From Clavulina sp. PMI_390 (taxonomy: Eukaryota > Basidiomycota > Agaricomycetes > Cantharellales > Hydnaceae), in NCBI GenBank assembly GCA_015039315.1, contig WIDE01000118.1, positions 74,255 to 97,827 of the forward strand: a stretch of DNA of 23,573 nucleotides. Direction: 5' to 3'. Position 1 is the stretch's first letter. Each line of letters starts with the position of its first letter. Shown in pieces: positions 1 through 10,682 of this stretch. The notes beneath the pieces are model-generated. The model worked only from the letters and a program-made list of their open reading frames with translations. It did no database searches and had not been told where the DNA came from. The position numbers and the translations under genes were made by a program.

Positions 1-1259
1 GGACAACTTGAACCAAGGCTTCATCACGTATACCCTTTCAAAAGTTGTCTAATCAGAGCCCACTAATAGCTCAACCTATACGGCGCGCATCCTTATATAA
101 TCAGCACAGATTTTATCTGTCATCACTGGGCTCGAGATGTTGGCCGTGTGCGGACAGGAAGACGATCGAAGATAAGATGAAACAATGAGGGATATTAACG
201 AAGGAATTAAAGTGCGGGATTCTATATGACTCAACCCGACCAATACCTCGGCGCACTCGCATATCATCACCGACAATCTGCGGCCGATCTGACGGCCATC
301 TCCTGCCCTGCTGCACTCATTACCAACTCGGTCTCCTAGCCCAAGCTTCTGGTTTATGCCGAAAACTCCCGGAAATGGTCCAAAAATTGCGGGACTAGCG
401 ATGACGGCCATCAGATAGGTCGGTAATAACTAGAAACATACGGAAGACCCGAGTCCCTAGTGCCCACTGTCGGAGGCACACTCTGATTATGGCGAAATGA
501 GACAGTTTACTAGTCTATGGTGAGGTTTTTCCCGCGCATTGATGACAAGATCCTCCCTGTCGCACTGCTTTTTATATACTCATGTTGTTGTCTTGAGCTC
601 AGCCGTTCCCTAGGCTATTGAACGTAGAATACAGTATCGTGGTTGTGTTATTCGTGCGCGTTCCTCGCATCATAGGCAGCACCACAGCCACAAAGACGCT
701 TTGAGATCACAGTATCAACACATAGCTTTGCTTGAGGCTGATCCCAGTGTTGCTCGGTTCTTTCGTGAAATATTAGGCATGCGTGGGAAGTAACGAAATA
801 ACAGTCAACAAGTTATACTGCGAACAACAGTGACTGCCTTGCTCCTGTAGGGTTACATGCCTATTCACTGGCCTCCGTGTTATATAGGCGGCCCAAACTC
901 TGGAACTAAGCGCAAACTCAAAAAACCCACTTTCGACCTGGTCTATCCCTGAGTAGCCCAACATCCGTTCTTCACCCCTCCGCACCCTTCACCGATTCAT
1001 CAAAAGCAGGACTCCGCCTTGGATTATATGCCAATAATTCGATAACTGAACCTAACACCAGAAATCTCCAGTATCTCTAATTGTGGTCCTCCATCGGCAT
1101 TAGGTATAACCTTAGCATGATGCTATCGCATATTCAAACCTATTGTGGTCCCAGCTGGTGGACATCCGCGCAAAGTTCAAGTTATATCAACGCAACTGTA
1201 GAATCATCAAATCCAACCATAGAAATCTCCCTCTGTGTCCATAATCAACCAGATTGGAA
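1..1259. other. No gene recognised
   Basis: Only short open frames are present on both strands. None has a recognisable domain, signal peptide or intron pattern that joins into a longer product. The stretch may hold distant upstream sequence of a neighbouring gene or decayed DNA. I see no tRNA and no clear repeat. Confidence 0.5.
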
Positions 1260-1554
1260 CATTTTTCCTCAATGCTGAGTGTTTCCTCGATCAAGTCCAT
1301 TTAGTCACATCAAAGGAAGCCCTACTTCTGGCTCATCAACCCCGTAGTCCATCAGGTCCCTCGGCAAAGATCTTGATTGTGCACGTAACTTTGCGGGTAA
1401 GATCACGACATTCACTGGCTCTGAACGGATCATTCACGAATTCAAATAGCTCGCTATCTATTTTGAGAGAGTACAGGAGATCTTCTACCCCTTGGCACCA
1501 GTGGCCCCTTTGAATCTTCCGGAGGACGCGATGGCTGTCATCATTTTATCTTAA
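1260..1554 (+). pseudogene. Possible decayed protein-coding fragment
   Basis: The frame starting at 1321 reads protein-like text interrupted by TAG stops at about 1345 and 1447, ending at TAA 1552-1554. Segments such as FAGKITTFTGSERIIHEFK and LAIYFERVQEIFYPLAP look like folded, helical protein rather than random translation. The neighbouring frame (from 1235) is open over the same stretch, so a small indel could join parts of both. I do not recognise the family. It may be a gene relic or exons of an unresolved gene. Confidence 0.22.
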
Positions 1555-1739
1555 CGCTCGCTTACATCTGCACTGCCGTCAATGGCCCTCACTGCGTCAA
1601 TGGCGGCCTTTGTGCCATCGATTCGCCTGACGTACAGATAGTGGATCGACGCACAGCTCCCATCAGTGGCTATTCTACCGGCATCTAACTTTTCACTGCG
1701 TAAGTTGTAATGTCAAGCACTCTGGAACTAACTCCCGCG

Positions 1740-1753
1740 CCCCTTATAAGGGG
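1740..1753. promoter_or_regulatory. 14-bp perfect palindrome with a TATA-like core
   Basis: CCCCTTATAAGGGG is a perfect palindrome about 150 bp upstream of the proposed start codon of the gene at 1906. The centre TTATAAG could serve as a TATA element, and the symmetry would also suit a dimeric regulator. Function is inferred only from sequence and position. Confidence 0.25.
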
Positions 1754-1905
1754 TATTGCTAACTTTCCCTACCCTCGTGTTCCACTCTCCGCTCACTGAT
1801 TCCAGAACCCCATTTCTTTGGGTCTCCACAATCATTTATTCTGCATAGATTGCAGAGTCTTTTGAATTCTTCATCTGGCGTTACATCTTACATCCAAGGA
1901 TCCGC

Positions 1906-3655
1906 ATGTCTGGTCGAGTGAGTTTCTATAATCAGACCCTGGAGCTAACTCCACCGCTCATACGTGCTGTAATTGAACATCAAATCTTCTGAAAGACCAC
2001 ATTGGGACCCCAGAAAAAATCCACCATCATTAGCAGTCGACCAGGTCGAGCCAGCTCCAGCACTCTCTGGAAGAAATCATCTGCAGCTTCGCTCCGCTCC
2101 CTGGTCCCGCATTTCGAGGAGATCAAGCTTTCGCTAAGGGATTTTTGTGAAATCCTTCCTCAAAGAAGGAATCTTTGGGACGCTCGTATATCCTCAGTAA
2201 AAGGCTGGAAACAAGGGATTCACCGTTTTGTGGTGTTGTCCCTCATTCGTCCAGACGGAAAACCTAAGTGGTTGAGGCTAGATCGACGCCTCGATACACA
2301 ATATTCAATGAAAAAGTTTTTTGGAATAACGGATGCGAATGATCAAGTTAGTTAATTGTATTCACTCCTTATGCCTCCCTAGGTTAACAAGCCTCGTCCC
2401 GATTACAATTCAGGCAGTTATTTCTCTTGACGAAAATTCTCTTACCATTGGCGCCACTCATGAGGAGGGGAGGACACTCACGTATGACATTCGCTTGAGT
2501 GAGATTGAGATGATCCTCAAAGCGATCATCAAGGAGCTTCCATCCTATCGGCTCTGGCAGGTAAGTCACTTTCCGTCATATTTGTCGTCTAGGCCACGTA
2601 TCCATGCTGATAAGCGCTTTTCTGCAACCCCCCAATGATTGCCGTATTTGCTGATACTGGTATACCTCTGTTATTCATGTTGTCAGGAAAATTGTTGGCT
2701 CTTTAGCGCTATCATTCACCGATTCTTCGCAGAAATTGAAGGAGACAGTGCTTGGGGAACAACAAGACCTCATTGGCAAAAAAGTGCCCTCGATGCGCAA
2801 GACCGTGTGCTCAGTTACTATTGGGCACATCGTAGATCCCAAGGCGCCACGCCTCCGATTCCTAACATCGGCTCTTCCGCATCCCACTCTTCGTGGGTGC
2901 AACCCAATTTCTTGGGAGGTCCCACGACTCACCAACCACGTCGGGAGTACTCGAGGGATGAAGCGGAGCAGCAGTCTAGCTCGTTCATTCCCAGAACCTC
3001 CAGCCCTGAGCCGTTGAATGACTCTCTCCCTCTGGAATCTTTTCAGCCGATCTCTCGGGAGCCGACAAGCTCCGAGGAAAATAGGCAACGTAAAATCCCG
3101 ACAATTTCCAGAAAGAGATCATTCGGGTTGCATTTTCCTGTCCCAGTCGAGCAAGACATTCTTGGGCTCGAGACATTTCCGAACACTAGCTTCCCTCATC
3201 ACCGACCGCATAAACCGATACCTAGAGCGCGTCGAGTATCTTTTGGGCGGACTCCGAAACTCTCTCCTGAATTTTCTGCTGTTCATCCCGACCGAAGCCC
3301 CGTCGCATGCGCAGACGAACGCAAACTCTCACCCGTTCCCTCTCTCCCCATCGAGCCTCCATCTCGTGCCATCTCTTCCGCAAATGCCCCTATAATGCCT
3401 CCGACGACTAGCAGTCCTTCATTGAAACGGCGGAAGGTAGAGTTCGAGGAAGGCTATTATGCCGAGCAGTCCGATGACCCACACACGCCCACGTATGAGC
3501 ATCATACCAAACGTGTATGCGTTAGAACCGATCTCTTTGAGCTCACCAGTAATGTGAAAAAGAGATCCTCCTATGATGAAGACTCAGACGATGATATCAT
3601 TATAGGGGATGAGCAATCTACCATACACACCAGCGCGGCACCTTCGAGGTGGTGA
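1906..3655 (+). CDS. ENCW-motif protein with Ser/Pro-rich C-terminus, probably nuclear
   Basis: Proposed exons are 1906-1917, 1996-2346, 2414-2560 and 2687-3655. All three introns are phase 0 with GTGAGT, GTTAGT and GTAAGT donors, giving 492 aa. Residues about 35-170 form an alpha/beta-looking domain with HRFVVLSL and KWLRLDRR. Exon 4 opens with the hallmark ENCWLFSAIIHRFF. The rest (about 200-492) is low-complexity, rich in Ser, Pro and Arg, with a basic cluster LKRRKVEF that fits a nuclear localisation signal and an acidic stretch DEDSDDDIIIGDE near the end. The first 170 residues align with the first exons of the gene at 15543-18164, with the exon between the two shared introns exactly 147 nt in both. 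That supports the exon calls. The four-codon first exon is the weakest point: exon 2 has no in-frame ATG near its start, and its frame would otherwise need a TTG. The biochemical role is unknown. Confidence 0.68.
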
Positions 3656-4124
3656 TGTGACTGCCCGTGATCAACCACTCAGACACCAAGCTTCAATGAA
3701 TTTAGCTCAGTCACAACACTCAACTACCTTACTCTATTATTCTCTTTGGACAATCAGGAATTCATGAAATTCCGCCGGACAATTTATTATTATTCTCTTT
3801 CTTGAAGATTCATCTATCCATGTCTTTGCCAAATGTATATAGTCTTAGAATATCAATCAATACATTTTACCCATTTTCCTGCTGTTGTGGAGCATTATCA
3901 AGCCAGAATACAAACAACATGTAGCTCAAGGACTTACTAAGTACTCAGGACGATGCTCCATAGGACAGGGGCCTAAGAATACTGTATTTACGCTCGTACA
4001 AGAACTGGGGCTAGGATTACATGATATATAGGGAATAGCATTCTTATCAGGCTGAAGCTCGGCCTGGCTATCACTCCGAGAACTGCGACATGAAGTTGAC
4101 TACGTAACATTCCGCCTCCTTCGC
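3656..4124. other. Intergenic region between convergent genes
   Basis: This stretch lies between the 3' ends of the plus-strand gene ending at 3655 and the minus-strand gene ending at 4125. It is AT-rich (for example TTTATTATTATTC around 3780-3795) and presumably holds both 3' UTRs and polyadenylation signals. No open frame of interest was seen. Confidence 0.6.
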
Positions 4125-6247
4125 TTAGACATTAGGCACCCCGGACCAAGCTGGCCCAGCCATAGCATGTGCATGCAAATACGCCTCGTCTGGGTTTTGG
4201 ATAGGAGGAGCATATTTCTGCTGCTGAGCCGCAAAATTTTGGGGTGGAGGGAACCAAGGTCCGCTTCCAGGGGGAGTTGTGGGACTGACGCATCGATCAA
4301 GTCGTAAGGAAAGGTCGGATACAGCCCGAAGAGAATCCGATGAGATGCCGGACAGGTTTGGCGAGTGTTCAGATCGTAGAAACAGTGTGAAAGCGCAACA
4401 CGAGCGATTGTCACGGGCACGGTGAGTAGAGCGATGATTGAGGTGTATTAAGCGGAATTAGGCGCGACAGAAGACTCAATGGCGGTTCTAAGTCACCAGG
4501 AAGACATACCTGTTTAACCCTTGTCCAGTTGTCCCGCCGCTTGTCACGCTGGGGGCCATACTCGTATGTTGACCAACCGCTTGTCCTGAACTGTCAATGG
4601 TAGCCATCTCGGGCCTCATGAGAGGCTGGTGGCTTGTGCGTATGGACTGAACGCCAGCGCTATCATTGTTCTCCCCATAGGTAGGAGGTTTGTTACGATT
4701 CCTCAGGAGCCAGAAAGCGAGTACGGCAATGATACACAGGCCAACCACACCTCCAGCCACACCCCCTGCGATGGCCCCGACATTGGAACCTCCGCCTCCA
4801 CCGCCTGAAGCGGTTGTGGTGGATGATGACGTGAAAGCGGACGTCGTGGTTGGACTGGATGAAGTACTGACGCTTGAAGAGGTCGTGGAAGATTGGACTT
4901 GAGTCCGCTCAGGAGAGTCTGCACCCCAAAACGGAACCCAAGTTGTGCACAATGGGGTTAAATGCATTACCGTCAGACGGCAGGTGCAGGGGGTTCCGTT
5001 AGCAGATCAGGAAAGACAACCAGGATCGAATCAGAGACTTGGTTTCTTAGTCAGATTCGATTCCAGATACTCACCTCCTGTCAATTGCGCTTGTGTTGGA
5101 TTGAAATAATCACCCATGTCGCTTGGCTTCAGAAAAGCCCATGCGGGAATCCTTGTACCTGTTGGGATGATTGGATTATATTGTCCTTGGGGCGAGAGCA
5201 TATTTGTGGGACAATAAGTCGACCAAGCAGTCCATGAGATATATGACTCGTTTTGACAAGCCCCACAGGCCGATCCAAGCATATAGACCGGGGTAGTACA
5301 GATGCCTTGAAAGGAGACTGCAGTGGTGAGGCACCGTATGCGAGAGGGAGAATAACTGAGAGCAGCTTCAATTGAAGAACATACGCACAAGCATTTTGCG
5401 TCGATGGATCAGTCGTTGGGCCACTATAGTGATACCCAGGCTGCAGAGGATCCATAATGTATTCTGTGGCGGAGGGATATCCTCGTCAGCATCTGCACAA
5501 GTATTCAACGGAGATACCCTTCAGAACTTACTGTCGCTGCATTCCGCTTGGAGCCATGAAGAGACCTAGATTGAATTCATCCCCAGAGGCGCAGGAACAG
5601 ACAGACGGAAGAAAAGGATTGGCAAATCAAATCAAGATTAAGGGTAAGAGGCCACGTTCTTCAAACGAGGCGAGGCCCTTCGAAGAGAGGTGACATACCA
5701 AGCATGGATTTTGGCTGATAATAGTGCGAAAGTGGGTGGGGTAAATGAATAGCAGAGGTTATTGCATCACAGGATATGAATATGGGCCATGGACATTCGG
5801 TTCGATCTAAGTGCTGGTAGGAGCATTGACTCACTTCAAGGTGTTATTTGCCTACCAGACCAGAACCAAAGTTTGGACACAGTTTTTGAAGATCGAGAGC
5901 GGGAAATCGTGAAGAAACCAGGCATTGTGCGGTATGCGAGGAGAGTAGAATCAACCCGACGGCGCAAGCGTCAGTTGCAGAGTCAAGAATATGAAGAAAA
6001 AAAATAATAGGCGCACCCAGTCCCATCCGGGTATACAATGCACGCTTGACTAGAGTCCAGGAGGTAAGGAAATCAGACAAAAAGGACTTCAAGTTGAGGG
6101 AAGTGAACTTGACGCCAGGCAACACTGCCTCGTGGTCTACAGCGGAATAATGAGGAATTGTGCACTTACGTTTCCTTGAGGCTGTGCGCCAACGTGGACC
6201 ACAAGAGAACTAGCGATCGCGGCGACGACGGCGGTGAAAACGATCAT
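4125..6247 (-). CDS. Cys-rich single-pass membrane protein, paralogue 1 of 3
   Basis: Nine exons on the minus strand: 6247-6170, 6049-6017, 5851-5835, 5714-5699, 5565-5532, 5463-5389, 5305-5075, 4918-4510 and 4284-4125, giving 350 aa. The start MIVFTAVVAAIASSLVVHVG is a signal peptide ending near AQP. The ectodomain has eight cysteines in the spacing shared with the other two copies (SVHCIPGW, QNPC, QAEC, NACIC, ACGAC, YCP), a GYHYSGPTTDPSTQN motif, and NNT and NES glycosylation sequons. A Ser/Thr-rich stalk starts at DSPERTQ (about residue 162), followed by GGGGGG and one helix, VGAIAGGVAGGVVGLCIIAV, at about 210-233. The tail begins RNRNK and ends with NPDEAYLHAHAM and SGVPNV. This is the most divergent copy: exon 5 is one codon shorter (34 nt), and the exon 6/7 junction reads NACICTTP. 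The architecture resembles fungal surface sensors of the Wsc/Mid2 type, but the ectodomain is not WSC. Function is unknown. Confidence 0.8.
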
Positions 6248-7158
6248 CGTATGGCTCGATCCGCTGTGAACCGCGATGGGGGAGGAAGTTCACGATATGG
6301 GGCAGAAGAGGAGTGTGGGGTGGGAGGAGGGAAAGCTTGTGCATATCTTATCCCAGTGTCTCGGTTAGTTCTTGGTAGCGCTACAAATTGGGGTAGGATT
6401 TCCAATGCGAGAGCTGCAAAAGGAACCAGGGGCAGAGAGATGCGCCAGAGGTCTAAAAGGACTCATTCGGAGCGAATCGAGGGTATCGAGGAGCCCAAGG
6501 TAAGTATCTCCGAAAGATCCCGGGTGGCCACCGATACGAAATTGCTTCTGAATAACTGAGGACACTGTATGCGGTGAGATATCTCAGCGAGTTCAGTTTT
6601 TCGACGTTCTGGGTTGTAAGAAACCTTGACTCATAGACCGAGTTTGGGATATCACGACGCGATTCATCGAACAATGTCAGTAGCGATGCCGTCAGACTCC
6701 TCTGGCGCGGACCAATGACGAAGGCTTTTGGCCAAAAAAAGCACCTATTGACGGTGGTTATTTGTCTACCAAACTTTGGGCATTTTGGGGTGGAAGGCAG
6801 AGAATCGGAAGATGTGCTCAAACAGCAGTAGTCATGTAGCACGAAGTCACCAGCAAGTAAAATGTAAAATATGTATGATATATGGGTATATCAGATTTTG
6901 AGCGATATGAAAGAGAGCCCCGAAGATAGCGATACATAAATCAAGAAAAAGCGAAGCACCCATCTGAAGCAAGAGGACTTCGCGATCAAAGAAAGAAAGC
7001 AAAGAAAAGAAAGAATATTTGAGAACGGGCTATCCTTGCGAATCCACGTCTCATAACCACTGATATCCAAACACATCCGCCGAGGAGGACCATCGCATGC
7101 TTCCAAACGCGTCCTATATCCGCTCCTCAACTGCTCAACTAGAACCTCAATTCGCTCC
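6248..7158. other. Intergenic region, promoter of the gene to its left
   Basis: This separates the start of the gene ending at 4125 from the stop of the one starting at 9173; both are on the minus strand. A minus-strand open frame (6842-6453, 129 codons) has no signal, domain or splice partner and is probably chance. The 6890-7010 part is rich in A and G on the plus strand, giving a pyrimidine-rich minus strand. No RNA gene was seen. Confidence 0.5.
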
Positions 7159-9173
7159 TTATACCTCGGGCATGCCAGAGAACCCTCCCCTCATCGCGTT
7201 CGCGTGGAGATACGCCTCATCAGGGTTGTGTCCTGCAGGAGTGGGTGCGTAGCCTGGCTGTCCGCCATAGGGGTTGGCCTGAGGGAACGCAGGACTGTCG
7301 GCACCAGGGCTAGTATGGCTGCACGATCAAAAGGGAAACGCAGGATGACAACAAGCGATCAGAATACAGACTTTGGAAAGAGTAGAGCCTTGAATACGTA
7401 CTAATACCCTCCTTGCCCAGCACTTCCACCACTGACAACGGTCGCTGCCGGACCAGTATACTGACTCGGGACATACGCAGACCCACCGACGGCACCCATC
7501 TCAGGCCCACTAAGTGGGCGCTCACCCGAACCAGAGAACCCGCTGCCGCCAGCCGAGCCAGCCGCAACGTACCCACCAGCTCCAGCAGCACCAGCAGGAG
7601 CGGGCGAAGGTCGGTTGTGGTTGCGAAGGAGCCAGAAAGCAATAAGAGCAACGAGCGCGAGACCCAGTACACCACCGACGACACCGCCTACGATGGGGCC
7701 CGTGTTGCTCTTGCCGCCACCACCGCTCTTGCTGCTAGTGGATGTGGTGCTTTGCGCAGCGGAGGTTGTGCTGCCGGGTGCGGAAGTCGTGGAGATGGCA
7801 GAGGAAGTGCTGCTGGCTGCGCTGGTAGTTGATTGCACTTGAGTGCTCTCGGGCGAGTCTACAGAGAAGAGAGTACAGGGCAATCATTAGCATATCACTC
7901 AATAGATCGTTCGGCCCATCACGCGAGGCCAGATGGATCACTAGCGCTCGAGCTCACCTCCTAGTTGCTGAGCTGCCGCTGCATTGAAGTAATCGCCATA
8001 ATCACTCGGCTTCAAGAACGCCCATGCCGGGACTCTTGTCCCCGAAGGGATGATCGAGTCGTACGACCCCTCAGGAGAAAGGATGTTGGTCGGGCAGAAC
8101 TGGGAGAAGGACGTCCAGGAGATGAAGGTGCGGTTCTGGCACGCGCCGCACGCAGAGTCCAGCATGTACACGGGGGTCGAGCAGATGCCTGCAACAAGCA
8201 GAAAATTGATGAGTGTCACTTTGCCATATCCTGATATTGAAATGCTGCCTTACAAGGGTTCTGCGTCGACGTATCATTCGTTGGACCAATGTAGTGGTAT
8301 CCGACAGGGAGTGGATCCATCGTGAATGCTAGATTGGATGGGCAAGCGCGCGCAATCAGACTCCACCAGCACACAAAAACATCCGGCCAGAGAGAGAGAG
8401 ACTCACTTCCGGTCCCGCATTGCGCTTGGAGATACGCAGTGATCTAGAGAGTAACAGAGAAAGAGAGATACGACGAAGGGCGAGAAGGAAGGTGATTCCA
8501 AGCAACCGAGGGGCGAGGTACCGAATGTGGACAACCAACGAAGATAACGCCGCAATACCAATTGAGTTGAGTCAAAGTCAACGATGTGAAATACACAGCC
8601 TTTCTGCCGTAAGAAAGCACATACCACGCAAGGATTTTGTCTGGGAAGCGTTGATGGAGGTTAGGGAGGTGACGAGAGAGCAAGAGAGGGCGATGGGACA
8701 AAGATCAGTTCAGGTTATCGGAGTGCGGGGGTAATTATTGAACCCACTCTAGAGTGTTATTGGCCTAGATACGACGCGAAAGGCAGAAGAGAGCGTCCGG
8801 GGATGGGCGGGAGGGACCATCACGACGAGTTGGAGCGAGGGCACGAGGCAGAGAGCATTCAATAGCGAGAGATCATGTTTCGCAATCAGCACAGGCACCA
8901 AGAGGCCCACAGAGCATGCTACGACAACGCACCCAGCCCCATCCAGCGATACATTGCACAGTGGACTAGTGAACACGAGAGAGAAAAAAACCGAACAGCA
9001 AATGTTAGAACGCTCTAGCCTTGAAAGATTGACAGGCTCCAGCCTTTGGAGCCTGGTGGAGAGATTGAAGCGCGCATCACGGCCGTGACACTTACATGAC
9101 CAGTAACCTGCGCACTGACGCGCCCAACAAGCGACGTAGCGAGAACAACAGCTGCAACGAACGCCCTGGCCAT
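7159..9173 (-). CDS. Cys-rich single-pass membrane protein, paralogue 2 of 3
   Basis: Nine exons on the minus strand: 9173-9096, 8965-8933, 8764-8748, 8640-8625, 8443-8407, 8328-8254, 8188-7958, 7858-7402 and 7318-7159, giving 367 aa. MARAFVAAVVLATSLVGRVS is the signal peptide, probably cleaved before or after AQV. The ectodomain contains STVQCIAGWGW, ANNTLEQNPCV, ITAYLQAQCGTG, GYHYIGPTNDTSTQN, CICSTPVYMLDSACGACQNR and FCPTN. These give eight cysteines and NNT, NDT and NRT sequons. The stalk begins DSPESTQ, followed by GGGGKSNTGP and a helix IVGGVVGGVLGLALVALIAF at about 217-240. The tail carries RPLSGPEM, a Gly/Pro/Tyr-rich stretch, NPDEAYLHANAM and a terminal SGMPEV. Every intron phase matches the plus-strand copy at 12949-14917, which is the main support for the splice sites. 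Intron 5 begins with a (CT)n run (8400-8389). Ligand and partners are unknown. Confidence 0.85.
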
Positions 9174-9626
9174 AGGGAAGATGAAGATGGAAGGAAAGAT
9201 GGGCGATGGAGGGAGGGAGGAGAGAGGCGCTCACTGAAGGGTGCCAAGCAGAGGGTAAATATTAATTTGTACGTTCGGCTGTGATTTCCAATTCATGACC
9301 CCAAAAACTCTATTACCAAATTGACTCCTGCACACTTGGGCTGTGCAACGCCCGACACTGCCACCAAACAAAGTGAATACCGCTACATTACACTCCCATC
9401 AGCCACATGATGTGAATAGAGTTCCTCATCAACTGCTTATGAAGGGGCAGGAAGATTTTCTCAAGAAGGCACGATGACTGTACTCTCTCAAATGAGCAAA
9501 TGTCCAAGTATATTCGCATACTACCAGTGAAAGTCCGAGCTGATGCACAAATGTCCTTATACTGATGCGAAAGGAACCGAGTACCCGATTCCCCTCCGCA
9601 GTCATATATAGTCGAGGCAACACCCT
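9174..9626. other. Intergenic region upstream of paralogue 2
   Basis: This lies between the start codon at 9173 and the stop of the small gene at 9627, so it should contain the promoter of the former and the 3' UTR of the latter. The 9173-9245 part is strongly A/G-rich on the plus strand, a pyrimidine-rich tract on the transcribed strand just before the ATG as is common in fungal promoters. No gene was seen. Confidence 0.5.
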
Positions 9627-10196
9627 TTACATTCTAGTTCCTTTCAATAGCCAGCGTCTCAGCACCATGTAGGCGGCCACGATCGGTTCCCTCAGCCTAG
9701 GGGATCGACGGACGGTTATGACAATTGCAAGAAGTAGAAGGGCTGGGACAATGATCGCCATCACGATAGTCCGGTCATTAAGACTCTTGCCTGAGTGCCA
9801 CAATGGCAATGTAGGGTTTTGGGACAAAGCTGTTAGGGATGCCCTCATGGTGAGGGGAGATGTGGTTGTTGATTTTGAGGCTGGGACACCATATTTTGAT
9901 TGTGTGGATGCATTGATGGTGGAAAGTGAAATGGTAATGACTCAATACTGGCCGAGGATATCGAGAATGATGAGTCGACTCACGGCTTCCCAAGAATTGC
10001 CCGTTATCATTCACTCCCTCAATACCATACACACCAATCTTTTCCGGGAATAGTTAGAACGATATCACATCATGTCCAACACGAGTCTCGACCGTTGTAA
10101 ATATAGCACACTCGCAGAACTGAATAGAGGACGTACGAGTGAGACTGGAATCATGAGTCCAATGGCCAAAAGCGTGCTCGCAACTCTGAGCAACAT
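9627..10196 (-). CDS. Small single-pass membrane protein with a short ectodomain
   Basis: Proposed exons are 10196-10083, 10038-9984 and 9880-9627 on the minus strand, giving 140 aa. The first intron is phase 0 (44 nt, donor GTGTTG, branch-like CTAAC). The second is phase 1 (donor GTGAGT, acceptor TCCCAG). MLLRVASTLLAIGLMIPVSL is a plausible signal peptide. A short middle exon (IGVYGIEGVNDNGQFLGS) leads to SKSTTTSPLT and one helix, TIVMAIIVPALLLLAIVITV, at about 94-113. A basic tail RRSPRLREP and about 25 more residues follow. It has no eight-Cys domain. Order and phases match the gene at 10683-11367, which is why I prefer this model to the open frames on the opposite strand (9718-10053 and 10072-10362). 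No family is recognised, and transcription is unproven. Confidence 0.48.
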
Positions 10197-10682
10197 CAAC
10201 AGAACGGATTTTGTGGATCTCAAATATTGGCGCGACGCAGTGGAGTTGCCCGATATCGAGCGAGATGTGCGAGGAAGCTGGCAAGTCTGCCGTGTCGAGA
10301 AGGTGGAGGGAGCCGAATGCAGCAGGGCACCACAGAGGCTCACTGACATTCTAGTAGATTGAGCTGGCCTCTTAAAGGCAATGTGGGAGGGCCTAAGCAC
10401 CCAAATGCTGACGCGCTTCAGAAGGGGGGGGGGCGCGGAGCCTAGGAGGTCCCTGTGAGACGCATGGGCCCCAAAGCCTTTCGCAGCTAGATATGTTCAA
10501 AGCGGGAGAATCAAGAGTAGTGGGAACTGCAATGAGAGCAATTTGCTCATAGAGGCGAAGTGCGGTGCTGTGAGGTATGTGCTCGACATGGGTCGATATA
10601 GCTTCAAGTGCCAGTTGATACAACAAAAGATGTGTACATCTATGGGCAATAGCACTGATATTATACAAGTATTGGAATACTA
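10197..10682. other. Intergenic region with a G10 run
   Basis: This separates the two small membrane-protein genes. It includes a run of ten G residues at 10424-10433. A minus-strand open frame (10698-10393) overlaps the stop of the next gene and has no supporting feature. Presumed promoter of the gene ending at 9627. Confidence 0.45.

Noticed and set aside
2675..3088. Minus-strand open frame of 137 codons
   Set aside because: Antisense to exon 4 of the ENCW gene, which is supported by its paralogue.
4690..4902. Plus-strand open frame rich in Pro and Val
   Set aside because: It is the antisense of the Ser/Thr/Gly stalk exon of paralogue 1. The same artefact appears opposite the stalk exons of the other two copies.
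6453..6842. Minus-strand open frame of 129 codons
   Set aside because: No signal, domain or splice partner. It lies in the expected promoter region of paralogue 1.
7413..7842. Plus-strand open frames of 139 and 75 codons
   Set aside because: Antisense shadows of exon 8 of paralogue 2, produced by biased codon composition.
9718..10362. Plus-strand open frames of 111 and 96 codons
   Set aside because: They overlap the small membrane-protein model on the minus strand, which has a signal peptide, a TM helix and two in-phase introns. The plus frames have no such features. This choice is not certain.
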